64,000 nucleotides of DNA from G963663615 sp963663615 (lineage in GTDB: Bacteria > Bacteroidota > Ignavibacteria > Ignavibacteriales > Melioribacteraceae), in contig OY760517.1 of NCBI GenBank assembly GCA_963663615.1, forward strand, positions 3,782,001 to 3,846,000, given 5' to 3'. The stretch's first letter is position 1; each line of letters opens with the position of its first letter. Positions 7,223-15,479 of this stretch are shown here, piece by piece. A program made the translations under genes and the position numbers. Under the pieces are notes generated by a model. The model worked only from the letters and a program-made list of their open reading frames with translations, was not told the DNA's origin and ran no database searches.

Positions 7223-9109
7223 TTATTTCATTAACATTAACTTTTTGGATGCTGTAAAATCGCCTGAGGTTAGCTGATATATATATACACCTGAAGCAAG
7301 ATTAACAGCGTCGAAAGTAACCTCAAAATTACCCGGAGCCATTTCATGATTTACCAATGTTTCAACCAGTTCACCAACTGTATTATATATTTTTAGTGAT
7401 ACATAACCACGCTTTTTAATTGAAAACGCAATTGTGGTTGTAGGGTTAAACGGATTAGGATAGTTTTGGGCAAGTGCATATTCGGTTGGTATTGAGCTTT
7501 CTTCATCAATATCATTTATAATGTAAGGATTAGTTAAACCAAGCGAGGTCCAATCCAGTATTCCACCATCGGCAGCATGACAGTCAACACAGCTACGGGC
7601 ATTATCCTTGCTCATCACACCATGATCAACCGAGAATAACATATTATCCCAGTGCCATGAGTAATCGCCAGTATAATTTCCTTCGGCGTCATGTGGTAAT
7701 GCACCGTAAGTATCAGGAAGTGCTTTCATTGCATCAAATGCACCTTTTTTAATTATTTTTGTGATAAGTGCGGATTCGTCACCGGCAGTTACACCCATGC
7801 CGGTATAGTTGGAGATTGTTGAATCAGCACTGAAAAGCAAACCAAGTTTAACAGGAATACCAATACCGGTTGCGTTATCAACAGGTATGTATGATGCGTT
7901 TGCACGGAACGGATGAATTTTTCCATCACCATGAGCACCACGTGGCGAAACATTATCATAAACAGTTCCGTTGTACCATTTATAAAGTAATGTATTTTCA
8001 CCCGAATATTTTTTGCCTCTTGGTTTCCAGCGTTTAAAGTTACCATTAGCATCTTTTTCGCGTACAATCTGATCAAAATATTTTGCTTCCAATCCCAGGT
8101 TATTACCAATATGGCATGTCTGGCAGGCAACTGATTCAAGATGTTTTGGTGGAAGACCAGCATGTGCGGCAAGAGGAATATTCATATCAGGGTACTCAGC
8201 CTGTCCGTCTGAACTATGGCAAAATTCGCAAGCAACTTTATCCTGGTTTGCATGACCATTAAATTCATTAAGGTAACATGCTGGTTTAATTCTACCCATA
8301 GCAATTTTGTGGTTTTCAGTAACATGGCAATCAACACAAACAAGGCTACCTGCGTGAATATCCTGAATTGGATTATCACCATAGTTACCATCAAAATCAT
8401 GACCGCGTTTGTTTGTATAACCACCACCAGCCCAAACATGGCATGACTGGCAATTATTCATGGTAGGTTTTTTAACGAACGATTGGGATGTAACAGCAAG
8501 ATCGTTACCCGCAAGCATTGGCAGTCTTAATCCGGTGGATGTTGTAGAATCGGAAACAGCTTTTCTTGCACCGTAATTGTTAAGTGCCTTGCCATTTAAC
8601 TGGTAAGTTTCGGCATGGCATGTAAAACAGTCAACTGTTTTCCACGCATCATCATTTTTTAGTTCACTTATTTTAAGTGTACCATTACCAACATGGCATC
8701 TTGAGCAACCGCCTGGCAGACCCTGAGGATATGTAGGGTTTGCGGCATTAAAAGGAGCGTCTGGATTTTGCATTAAGCCAAGCCATGCAATAGCCGGGAC
8801 CGAACCTGGCAATCCGCAATATCTGTTAGCTTTACCGTATGAACCGGTAACAGCCACATCATTTGAAAGATCGTTATCGCCATCCCAAACATATACCTGA
8901 TTGTTACCAACATCCACCTGAAACTGGAAGTGAGCACTGGCAGCAACCTCTCTAGCAATAGCTTCAATATCAAGCGAGCTACCTGAAGGGTGGCACATAA
9001 CACATTTTCCGGCACCATCATATTCCGATACAACACCACTAATATCCATGTGTTGCGAGTACAGCATTGCAGATGCTACCATTACTAAAAGTAGTATTAG
9101 TTTTTTCAT
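7223..9109 (-). CDS. Octaheme c-type cytochrome with T9SS C-terminal signal
   Basis: 628 residues: a signal peptide (MKKLILLLVMVASAMLYSQ), then eight CxxCH heme sites (CVMCH, CSRCH, CFTCH, CQSCH, CVDCH, CEFCH, CQTCH, CVDCH) between about residues 36 and 512, then a type A T9SS sorting domain in the last 85 residues (ALAQNYPNPFNPTTTI to the end, KKLMLMK). Hemes attach in the periplasm and T9SS moves folded proteins across the outer membrane, so the protein is predicted to sit on the cell surface and pass electrons outside the cell. GGAG lies 8 nt before the start. It follows the TPR gene by 32 nt and shares its sigma-54-type promoter. An exact enzyme role, for example as a reductase, cannot be assigned. 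Confidence 0.9.
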   Translation of the reverse strand: MKKLILLLVMVASAMLYSQHMDISGVVSEYDGAGKCVMCHPSGSSLDIEAIAREVAASAHFQFQVDVGNNQVYVWDGDNDLSNDVAVTGSYGKANRYCGLPGSVPAIAWLGLMQNPDAPFNAANPTYPQGLPGGCSRCHVGNGTLKISELKNDDAWKTVDCFTCHAETYQLNGKALNNYGARKAVSDSTTSTGLRLPMLAGNDLAVTSQSFVKKPTMNNCQSCHVWAGGGYTNKRGHDFDGNYGDNPIQDIHAGSLVCVDCHVTENHKIAMGRIKPACYLNEFNGHANQDKVACEFCHSSDGQAEYPDMNIPLAAHAGLPPKHLESVACQTCHIGNNLGLEAKYFDQIVREKDANGNFKRWKPRGKKYSGENTLLYKWYNGTVYDNVSPRGAHGDGKIHPFRANASYIPVDNATGIGIPVKLGLLFSADSTISNYTGMGVTAGDESALITKIIKKGAFDAMKALPDTYGALPHDAEGNYTGDYSWHWDNMLFSVDHGVMSKDNARSCVDCHAADGGILDWTSLGLTNPYIINDIDEESSIPTEYALAQNYPNPFNPTTTIAFSIKKRGYVSLKIYNTVGELVETLVNHEMAPGNFEVTFDAVNLASGVYIYQLTSGDFTASKKLMLMK

Positions 9110-9141
9110 ATTAGATTCTCCTGTAGAATACTAAAATAACG

Positions 9142-9591
9142 TTAAGCTAATTGTACGTTTTCCAAATACTTGTCGATTATTAACATTATTGGTTTGAGAT
9201 ATTGAGTATCAGTTTGGAACGTTAATGCCTTCCTGAAATATTTGGCTGATTTTTCAGGGTTACAGTATAGCCACAACATTCCGAGAACTTCCGTTCTTGC
9301 TAACTCCGAAGGTTTGTTTTCGGAGGATTTCTCAATATCAAATACCAATTCGGGACAAGGACAATCGTCTTCTACAGGATCGGTATCGATAACGAAATGA
9401 ATATCTTCTTTTATAAGTGAAAGGAAAGTTTGAAGGGCACGTGAAATTTGTCCGGTTTGTGTATAACAGATAATAAGCTTTTTACGAATGCTTTTATTGG
9501 CAGGCTCTTTTGCAAGTGTTTCCTCAAGCTGCTTTTCAGCATCTTCATATTTCCTTGCCATAAAATATTGATTGCCAAGCATTTCGCTCAT
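9142..9591 (-). CDS. Small TPR-type protein upstream of the octaheme cytochrome
   Basis: 149 residues with at least two TPR-like helical hairpins: NQYFMARKYEDAEKQLEETL with KEPANKSIRKKLIICYTQTG, and LGMLWLYCNPEKSAKYFRKA near the end. There is no signal peptide, so it is probably cytoplasmic. A CPCP motif sits mid-protein. The start at 9591 is chosen over a GTG at 9603 because GGAG lies 6 nt before the ATG. It is the first gene of a two-gene operon with the T9SS-tagged cytochrome, suggesting a role in its synthesis or targeting (inference). It resembles Fe-S- and heme-associated TPR proteins only in general form. Confidence 0.7.
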   Translation of the reverse strand: MSEMLGNQYFMARKYEDAEKQLEETLAKEPANKSIRKKLIICYTQTGQISRALQTFLSLIKEDIHFVIDTDPVEDDCPCPELVFDIEKSSENKPSELARTEVLGMLWLYCNPEKSAKYFRKALTFQTDTQYLKPIMLIIDKYLENVQLA

Positions 9592-9714
9592 TAAATACTC
9601 CACGTTAAAATTCGTCCCTAAATTTAGTTAACAAATATAAAAGAATCCACTTAAAAAGATAAAAGAACTGAATTAACCTGTAAAAGGCGAAAAAACAACC
9701 TTGTAAAGGAGAAG

Positions 9715-9730
9715 TACAAAAAGAGTGCCA
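9715..9730 (-). promoter_or_regulatory. Sigma-54 (-24/-12) promoter
   Basis: Read on the minus strand, TGGCACTCTTTTTGTA matches the sigma-54 consensus TGGCACG-N4-TTGCA at the whole -24 block and all but the GC-to-GT change at -12. It lies about 125 bp upstream of the TPR/octaheme operon start and directly downstream of a gene for a sigma-54 activator. Confidence 0.7.
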
Positions 9731-9798
9731 TTATTTAGGATAAAAGGAGCTAATTATATTGGGCTTTTGGGAGGGTACAAAGAGGATATGAAAAGTTA

Positions 9799-9837
9799 TG
9801 TTTCAACACCATGAAACAGTATGGTTTAAGTGAAACA
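9799..9837 (-). promoter_or_regulatory. Enhancer (UAS) sites for the adjacent sigma-54 activator
   Basis: TGTTTCA-N6-TGAAACA (9799-9818) is a perfect palindrome with 7 bp arms. A second half-site, TGAAACA (9831-9837), is preceded by GTTT. The palindrome is about 70-90 bp upstream of the -24 element, the usual distance for an activator enhancer. The same half-site recurs in front of the activator gene. Confidence 0.7.
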
Positions 9838-9846
9838 CTCTGTTGC

Positions 9847-11175
9847 CTATTCGAGTCCGTATTTTTTTAACCACCGCCACAGTGTAGTGCGTCCAATACC
9901 AAGTTTTTCGGCAGCAACAGATTTGTTCCAGTGGGAGTCTTCAAGTACATGGAGCAATTTGGACCTCTCATCATTACTACGGAGTACATTAATATTGGTC
10001 GCCTGTTTTTCAACCGTTTCATTTTGTAGTACATGTGCCGGAAGTTTATCAGCCGTAATCCGTTTCTGATTAGGAGTTCTTACAAACATAAACTCGAGTA
10101 TATTTTCGAGTTCTCGAATATTACCCGGGAAACGATATTGCATTAATAGCTCAATAGTTTCTTCATCTACTTCATGAATTCGTTTTTTATATATTACCGA
10201 AAACTTGTTAAGGAAATGTTCAAGCAAAAGGGGGATATCTTCAGGGCGTTCGCGTAAAGGTGGCACTTCAATTGGAATAACATTTAACCTGTAATACAGA
10301 TCTTCCCTGAATTTACCATTTGCCAGTGCCTTGCCAATATCAATATTAGTAGCTGCAATAACACGTACATCGGTAGTTCTGGTCTTAGATTCGCCAATTC
10401 GTTCAAATGTACCTTCCTGCAATACACGCAAAAGTTGTATCTGCATTTGTAAAGGCATTTCAGCAACCTCATCAAGAAAGAGTGTACCGTTGTTTGCAAG
10501 CTCAAATCTTCCCGAACGGTCTTTAACCGCATCGGTAAAAGCACCTTTTACATGTCCAAAAAGCTCACTTGCAAGGAGGTGTTCGGGGAATACGGCACAG
10601 TTAATCTTAAGGTATGGTTCCTTAGCCCGACTACTGGTTTTAACAAGTGCATTGGCAATTAGCTCCTTACCTGTTCCTGATTCACCCTTTACAAATACCG
10701 TAGCAGATGAATCTGAAATTTCGCGGATAAGCTCGTAAATGCTTTGCATCTTTTTGCTATGACCTATAATTCCGTAGAACTCCTGCTCACGTGTAAAATT
10801 GCTCTTGATAATATCAAGCTCACTCATATCCCTGAATGAAATTACACCACCAACAGGCTCCTCATCTTCACTGTAAAGTACAGCACTATTAAGTTTTATT
10901 GGTACCTTGCTGCCTCGCTTATTTACAATCTTCGATTCAAAATCGTATATGTTTTTGTTTAATTTAAGAACAGATGCAATGGGACACTCATTAAAACAAA
11001 GTTCCGAGCGGAATATATGTTTGCAAAATTTCCCGAGGACTTCATTTCTCTTGAAGCCGGTAATTTTTTCGGCTGCCCTGTTAAAGGAGTTTATCTTAAA
11101 GTTTTTATCAACTGTAAAAACCCCCTCACCAAGAGAATCTAATATTTTCAATCTGTTCTTTTCATTAAAAGGCAT
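9847..11175 (-). CDS. PAS-domain sigma-54-dependent transcriptional activator
   Basis: 442 residues. An N-terminal PAS domain (about 8-120) contains Cys51, Cys60 and Cys64 (FCKHIFRSELCFNECP), a cysteine set also seen in other PAS-type activators and possibly binding a redox cofactor. An AAA+ domain has Walker A GESGTGKE (164-171), Walker B TLFLDE (231-236) and an arginine-finger region. A Fis-type helix-turn-helix ends the protein (GIGRTTLWRWLKK). The sigma-54 contact loop reads GAFTDA (211-216) where GAFTGA is usual. No receiver domain is present, so signal sensing is likely direct through PAS. It probably activates the downstream TPR/cytochrome operon and itself. Confidence 0.92.
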   Translation of the reverse strand: MPFNEKNRLKILDSLGEGVFTVDKNFKINSFNRAAEKITGFKRNEVLGKFCKHIFRSELCFNECPIASVLKLNKNIYDFESKIVNKRGSKVPIKLNSAVLYSEDEEPVGGVISFRDMSELDIIKSNFTREQEFYGIIGHSKKMQSIYELIREISDSSATVFVKGESGTGKELIANALVKTSSRAKEPYLKINCAVFPEHLLASELFGHVKGAFTDAVKDRSGRFELANNGTLFLDEVAEMPLQMQIQLLRVLQEGTFERIGESKTRTTDVRVIAATNIDIGKALANGKFREDLYYRLNVIPIEVPPLRERPEDIPLLLEHFLNKFSVIYKKRIHEVDEETIELLMQYRFPGNIRELENILEFMFVRTPNQKRITADKLPAHVLQNETVEKQATNINVLRSNDERSKLLHVLEDSHWNKSVAAEKLGIGRTTLWRWLKKYGLE

Positions 11176-11233
11176 GTTTCACTGTTTCAATTAATGGAAC
11201 GATATGTTTAAGATAGCGAAACGATATGAAACA
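11175..11233 (-). promoter_or_regulatory. Cluster of TGTTTCA/TGAAACA half-sites before the activator gene
   Basis: TGTTTCA at 11175-11181 and 11183-11189, near-matches TGGAACG (11195-11201) and TGTTTAA (11205-11211), and TGAAACA at 11227-11233 lie from the activator's start codon to 60 bp upstream. They match the half-sites of the perfect palindrome at 9799-9818, which suggests autoregulation. The first site overlaps the ATG, and no Shine-Dalgarno is visible. Confidence 0.6.
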
Positions 11234-11290
11234 CTCCATACCATTTCGATTTAAATAATTAAGTGTGTAATTGTAGCAAGCCGGATGTAA

Positions 11291-11312
11291 GGGGGTGAGG
11301 TAATTCACCCCC
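11291..11312 (-). terminator. Hairpin after the heptaheme lipoprotein gene
   Basis: GGGGGTGA (11291-11298) pairs perfectly with TCACCCCC (11305-11312), loop GGTAAT. It lies 12 nt past the stop of the leftward cytochrome operon. No strong U run follows, so termination may be partial. Confidence 0.55.
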
Positions 11313-11323
11313 ATTAAAATGTT

Positions 11324-12157
11324 TTAATACTCGTTACCCTGATAATTTATTTTACCATTAATATGCTTTGATGAATCGATAATTGCACCCGAAGCATCCA
11401 CAACAGAACCATGGCAGTTGAAACAACTTGAAACAGGAAAGTCAAAATGTCCCTGAGGCGGATTACCATGGCATGAAGCACATTCACCAGTCGGTTCGGA
11501 AGTCCACGATAAAGTGCTGCTAATACCTGTCATTGCATCCTCGGAATAAACCCATTGAACTGCAACATCGGCACTATCCTTTTCAAAAGAAAAGTTACCA
11601 TGACAGTAAACGTTTGAGCATTCATGAGTATCGCTTTTGTAAGCACCATCCGCCAGCTTGTATTCAGACTCGAATGAAAGCAATACCTCAGCAGGTCTGC
11701 CATCAATATGTGAAAGCTTATCACCAAAGTTAATAGCAGGATGACAAGCGAAACAACTAACTTCAGCTATATCACTTTCCATGTGTATTGCATGTAAACC
11801 TACACCGGGAGAGGATACATCGGTATTGTCATCGAGATCACGTGGAGGATACGAATGATCACTACTACCATGGCAGGTAGCACAACCTTCCGGACCGGAA
11901 CTGCCGTCATGGCAAGTTAAGCAACTTGAACCGGCAATACCACCACTATAATCAGAACCGTGGCACGCCTGGCATTTTGTGAGGTCCCAGTTTAGTTCCT
12001 TTATTATCTCCGAATGAAATTCATCGGAGCCGTATTTGGCAAAACCATCAGGATGAACAAGTGCCAGGTCATCGGTATTAACAATATCATCCTTTACATC
12101 CGAGCAGCCAGCCATAGCCAGTAGGGAAGCCAAAATAAGTATATATAATTTTTTCAT
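11324..12157 (-). CDS. Heptaheme lipoprotein cytochrome with a CxxxxCH site
   Basis: 277 residues. The lipobox LAMAGC gives a lipid-anchored mature N-terminus. There are six CxxCH sites (CQACH, CLTCH, CATCH, CFACH, CASCH, CFNCH) plus one CSNVYCH (CxxxxCH) at about residue 185, the pattern of the Geobacter-type 'CxxxxCH...CxxCH' domain. It is the last gene of the tetraheme-barrel-14 heme-lipoprotein operon. An outer-membrane lipoprotein multiheme cytochrome next to a barrel and another cytochrome is the layout of porin-cytochrome electron conduits. Which membrane leaflet it occupies is inference. Confidence 0.88.
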   Translation of the reverse strand: MKKLYILILASLLAMAGCSDVKDDIVNTDDLALVHPDGFAKYGSDEFHSEIIKELNWDLTKCQACHGSDYSGGIAGSSCLTCHDGSSGPEGCATCHGSSDHSYPPRDLDDNTDVSSPGVGLHAIHMESDIAEVSCFACHPAINFGDKLSHIDGRPAEVLLSFESEYKLADGAYKSDTHECSNVYCHGNFSFEKDSADVAVQWVYSEDAMTGISSTLSWTSEPTGECASCHGNPPQGHFDFPVSSCFNCHGSVVDASGAIIDSSKHINGKINYQGNEY

Positions 12158-12178
12158 CTTTATACCTGTAAATTCATA

Positions 12179-13369
12179 TTATTTATGACAATAACCACAA
12201 AACTGAACACCTGAAATACCTGCCGGACGGGCATTGGCATCCGTATGACAGTTAAAACAGAGCGAACCTTCATCATCATGCCAGTCGCCATGTTCATCAT
12301 GTCTGAACATAGATTCGTGAGTTTTGGCGTTAGTACCCTGAATACCGTCAGGATCGCTATGACAAAGAATACAGTTTGCATCACCACCCTGAACATCATG
12401 GCAGGAAGCACAACTTTCAATATCGCGTTTGGCAAAGTCGGCATGTTTACCACCACCTGAACCAGCACCAATAAGTAAAAAATTGGCAACAGTATGAGAG
12501 GTTGGCAAAAATCCTCCAAGAGCATGATCACCACCTTCAAGGTTATGGCATTCTACACAGAACTGTTCAGTTTGATGGCAAGTAGCACAATCCGAGGTTT
12601 TACCCCTGGCATCGATACCATGCGAGTAGCGGTAGTTAAGTTCGTGTACCCGTGTTATTTGCTGATTTTTATGATTGCCAGTATATGAATGTGGTGAATA
12701 CGGAGTATAAAAGTCATCAGCAGTATTGGTAACATCAAGTGCAACAGTTGCATTGTGGCAAGTTTCGCAGAAAGGATCTTCATGGCACATCACACAATTC
12801 TCTGATTCTTCTGCCAAGAACTTGTGGTTTTTAGCGAAATTAACCTTTTTATGATTATTTGGTATCAGGTTATCGTTTGAAACGTGACACGCTTCGCAGG
12901 CACTTGATGCAACTTTTGTATCTCCATGGCATGTATAGCAGGTTTCCATCGGGGGATTAGCACCCATACTTTCACCCGCATAAGCTACCTTTTCAATGCC
13001 TTTATGGCAGGTAGTACATTTTGTGTTATCGTTTACATGCTGTGAATGACTAAAATACAAACCCGACTTATCCTGAACGAGTGGCTCGTAAACATCCTCA
13101 TAGTGGCATGTTCCGCATTCCTCATCATCATCCACGTCATGGCAAGTGGCACAAACATCCTTTTCAGGTAACAATCTGCCAGTTAGGGTTGTGCTTTCCG
13201 GTACACCGGTATGACAATCTTCACAGGCAACATCTTCTGCATGCAATTCATGGGAAAATTTTATAATCTCTTTATTCGATTTATAAACTTCTTCATTTTC
13301 ACCAGTTGAAAAAGCTACCAGTAAAACAAAGGAAAGAAATATCGCTGGAATAATAATTTTTGTTCTCAT
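12179..13369 (-). CDS. 14-heme periplasmic or secreted c-type cytochrome
   Basis: 396 residues with an N-terminal signal segment (about 1-22) and fourteen CxxCH motifs (from CEDCH near residue 50 to CGYCH at the end). Many free histidines (FSHELH, YFSHSQHV, FRHDEH) can act as distal heme ligands. No lipobox or T9SS tail is visible. Its ATG overlaps the stop of the barrel gene by one base (TAATG), so the two are translationally coupled. It is probably the electron-carrying component seated in or against the barrel, by analogy with known conduits. The downstream neighbour is the heptaheme lipoprotein, 21 nt away. Confidence 0.9.
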   Translation of the reverse strand: MRTKIIIPAIFLSFVLLVAFSTGENEEVYKSNKEIIKFSHELHAEDVACEDCHTGVPESTTLTGRLLPEKDVCATCHDVDDDEECGTCHYEDVYEPLVQDKSGLYFSHSQHVNDNTKCTTCHKGIEKVAYAGESMGANPPMETCYTCHGDTKVASSACEACHVSNDNLIPNNHKKVNFAKNHKFLAEESENCVMCHEDPFCETCHNATVALDVTNTADDFYTPYSPHSYTGNHKNQQITRVHELNYRYSHGIDARGKTSDCATCHQTEQFCVECHNLEGGDHALGGFLPTSHTVANFLLIGAGSGGGKHADFAKRDIESCASCHDVQGGDANCILCHSDPDGIQGTNAKTHESMFRHDEHGDWHDDEGSLCFNCHTDANARPAGISGVQFCGYCHK

Positions 13370-14637
13370 TACAATATATCCAAGTTACTGTTAAACCAGT
13401 GATTTAATTTTATTAAAAATCGTACATCGTTGCTGTAGATTTTATTGTTAAGGTATTGAGTCTGGAAATCGATTGTAAACTTCCTGAATGGTTTGTAGTT
13501 AACTCCGGCAAGCAATGTAACAAGATCATTACTATCATCATCTTCCGAAAGTTTATATTGTATAAAGCTAAGAGCAACCGAAGGAGTAAGCATACCATCC
13601 AGAAACGATTTTGAGGTTGATAACGAAAGTGCATCAAGCTCACCGGCATACCCAAAGGTTTTTCTGTAGCTTAAACTACCTACGCATGTATTTACACCGA
13701 GGTTAAGACGACTTGAGTTATCATCTTCATATTTCACATAACCGTATTTGGCAAATGCCGAAAGGGTAGTAGTGAAGCTATAATCAACACCACCCTCAAT
13801 TTCCTGAGTGTTACCAAAGTTAAACACAGAAAATATTGAGTTGTATCTTATTTTGGGTTCGCGGTAATTATAGTAAAAATCTATTCCAAGGTTTTCAATT
13901 TGCTCAACTCGTGCAGAAAACTCGAACTTTGAAAGTTCCTCGTAGTTTATATCATACTCGGCTTTGGTACGCAGGTAAAGCTCATCTTCCTTAAAGTAGC
14001 TAACCTTTGCCGAGGCAAACTTGAATTTGTTTGAGTTATTCCTGATAAGCACTGAAACCGGATTGAGGTTTTCGTCGAGACGAAGAGCTTCATACTCATA
14101 AGGCTTAAAGTTTTTATCTACATAATCCAGTGCAATATGGAAATCCTTAAACGCTGATATTTCAAACTTTCCGCCGAGTACATAATCGTTGGCAAAATCA
14201 TCGGTAATTTCAAGCTTTTGATACGCCGGAACGTTACCGCCATAGTAAGCCTTGAAGTAGTAACCCGACTTGCCAATTTTTAGGAATGCACCATCAAATG
14301 AGCCGGAACCAACCGAATTATATACCGGCTGCCTACCCAGTTTAAGGGTAGCAACATTAAAAATGTTTCTTGCTGTAAAGTATAGATTATAAACCCTGTA
14401 ACGCGGGTCGTTAATCATGCTTTCACTAACATCTGCAGCGAAGTTCATTCGCGTGCGGAATGAGTAGTCGCTTTTGTTCAGGTTAAGATAAAGCGACTGA
14501 TATGTCCTTATGTAGCTTTTAGAATCCTCGTTTGTATCATAACGCTCGAATGTATAAGCTGAGGAAGAGAACCTTCCGTTAAGGTTCTGAGCAAAAAGCG
14601 TTAAAGGCAACAATAGAATAAATATAAACTTTTTCAT
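13369..14637 (-). CDS. Outer-membrane beta-barrel, porin of a porin-cytochrome conduit
   Basis: 422 residues with a signal peptide (MKKFIFILLLPLTLFAQ) and then alternating polar/hydrophobic strands with many Y, F and N residues throughout, as in 18-22-strand barrels. It ends in a short aromatic strand region (VRFLIKLNHWFNSNLDIL). No substrate-specific motif is visible. The position between a tetraheme cytochrome and a coupled 14-heme cytochrome supports a role as the sheath that carries a cytochrome through the outer membrane. An ordinary porin is the alternative. A 12 nt gap separates it from the tetraheme gene upstream. Confidence 0.8.
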   Translation of the reverse strand: MKKFIFILLLPLTLFAQNLNGRFSSSAYTFERYDTNEDSKSYIRTYQSLYLNLNKSDYSFRTRMNFAADVSESMINDPRYRVYNLYFTARNIFNVATLKLGRQPVYNSVGSGSFDGAFLKIGKSGYYFKAYYGGNVPAYQKLEITDDFANDYVLGGKFEISAFKDFHIALDYVDKNFKPYEYEALRLDENLNPVSVLIRNNSNKFKFASAKVSYFKEDELYLRTKAEYDINYEELSKFEFSARVEQIENLGIDFYYNYREPKIRYNSIFSVFNFGNTQEIEGGVDYSFTTTLSAFAKYGYVKYEDDNSSRLNLGVNTCVGSLSYRKTFGYAGELDALSLSTSKSFLDGMLTPSVALSFIQYKLSEDDDSNDLVTLLAGVNYKPFRKFTIDFQTQYLNNKIYSNDVRFLIKLNHWFNSNLDIL

Positions 14638-14649
14638 GAGTTTGCCTGG

Positions 14650-15216
14650 TTACTTTTTATTTGGAATATAATGTTTTACCTTAGCCCATTTTTCCTTGAA
14701 TACAAATGGTTTGTAAGTTGGACTTTCTTCGTTATGGCAGCCTTTGCACATTTTTTCAATAGCTGCTTCGTTTTCATAAACAATTAAACCTTTTTCAACA
14801 GATTTTTCGCGGCTTTTCATAGTTTTCATTGATTTATAATCCGATCCGGGACCGTGACATTTTTCGCACTGAACTCCATCTTCCATTTTAAAACTTTTCT
14901 TTTTCATTTTTGCGTCAGTGTTATAGCCAGTAACATGGCATTTTAAACACTGTTCGGTTTCGGCTGCGGGTGTACTAAAGCCGGCTTTTTTTGCAATTTC
15001 GTCTGCTTCGGCAGTTGTAAGGGATTTATATGCTTTTGCATGGTCGCTACCTTTCCAAACTTTAAGCTGTTCGCCATCTTTGGCTTTTTTATGACACATG
15101 CCACATTTTTTTACACCAATATATTTGTGTTTATCCTTAAGCGGATTATTGGACGACAATGTCGTAATTGAGAGAACAAACAAGAACATCGCCACAAGAG
15201 CAACAAAATTTTTCAT
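14650..15216 (-). CDS. Tetraheme cytochrome c (c554-like)
   Basis: 188 residues: a signal peptide (about 1-20), then KYIGVKKCGMCH and three further sites (CLKCH, CEKCH, CKGCH). The start YIGxxxCxxCH and the EGVQCEKCHGPG-like segment (DGVQCEKCHGPGSDY) are typical of the cytochrome c554/c-prime family. It is lysine-rich and soluble, so it probably shuttles electrons across the periplasm to the conduit encoded just downstream. It is the first gene of the leftward four-gene operon; the promoter must lie in the 263 bp before it, which I could not pin down. Confidence 0.9.
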   Translation of the reverse strand: MKNFVALVAMFLFVLSITTLSSNNPLKDKHKYIGVKKCGMCHKKAKDGEQLKVWKGSDHAKAYKSLTTAEADEIAKKAGFSTPAAETEQCLKCHVTGYNTDAKMKKKSFKMEDGVQCEKCHGPGSDYKSMKTMKSREKSVEKGLIVYENEAAIEKMCKGCHNEESPTYKPFVFKEKWAKVKHYIPNKK

Positions 15217-15479
15217 TATTACACCTACAGAATATGTTGAATTGAAGAAACTATTATAAAAAATGATTGAAGATTTAACGATAAATTACTCTAAATATTT
15301 TAAATTGGCAATCATTTTTTTTACATGCTACAAATATTACACCAATCTATAATACTTGTTACTGTAAAATAATTGTCGGAACCTTTTTCTCTTTATTTAA
15401 TTTAATATTCATATAAATTGTTACATACCTTGTATGTTATTTTATTTATATTTTAATTGATTGAAAGTAGTTTTATTAA
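15217..15479. other. Divergent promoter region
   Basis: AT-rich spacer between the leftward cytochrome operon and the rightward TPR/YaiO-like gene. I see no open frame and no convincing sigma-54 site. TTGGCAATCA near 15306 lacks the -12 half. Confidence 0.4.

Noticed and set aside
7789..13655. Several long open frames in other phases across the cytochrome genes
   Set aside because: They arise from repeated CxxCH coding and lack ribosome sites or recognisable protein features; the heme-bearing frames are the real genes.
15304..15326. Possible sigma-54 promoter (TTGGCAATCA) before the TPR/YaiO-like gene
   Set aside because: The spacing to a -12 GC is wrong and no TGGCACG block is present.
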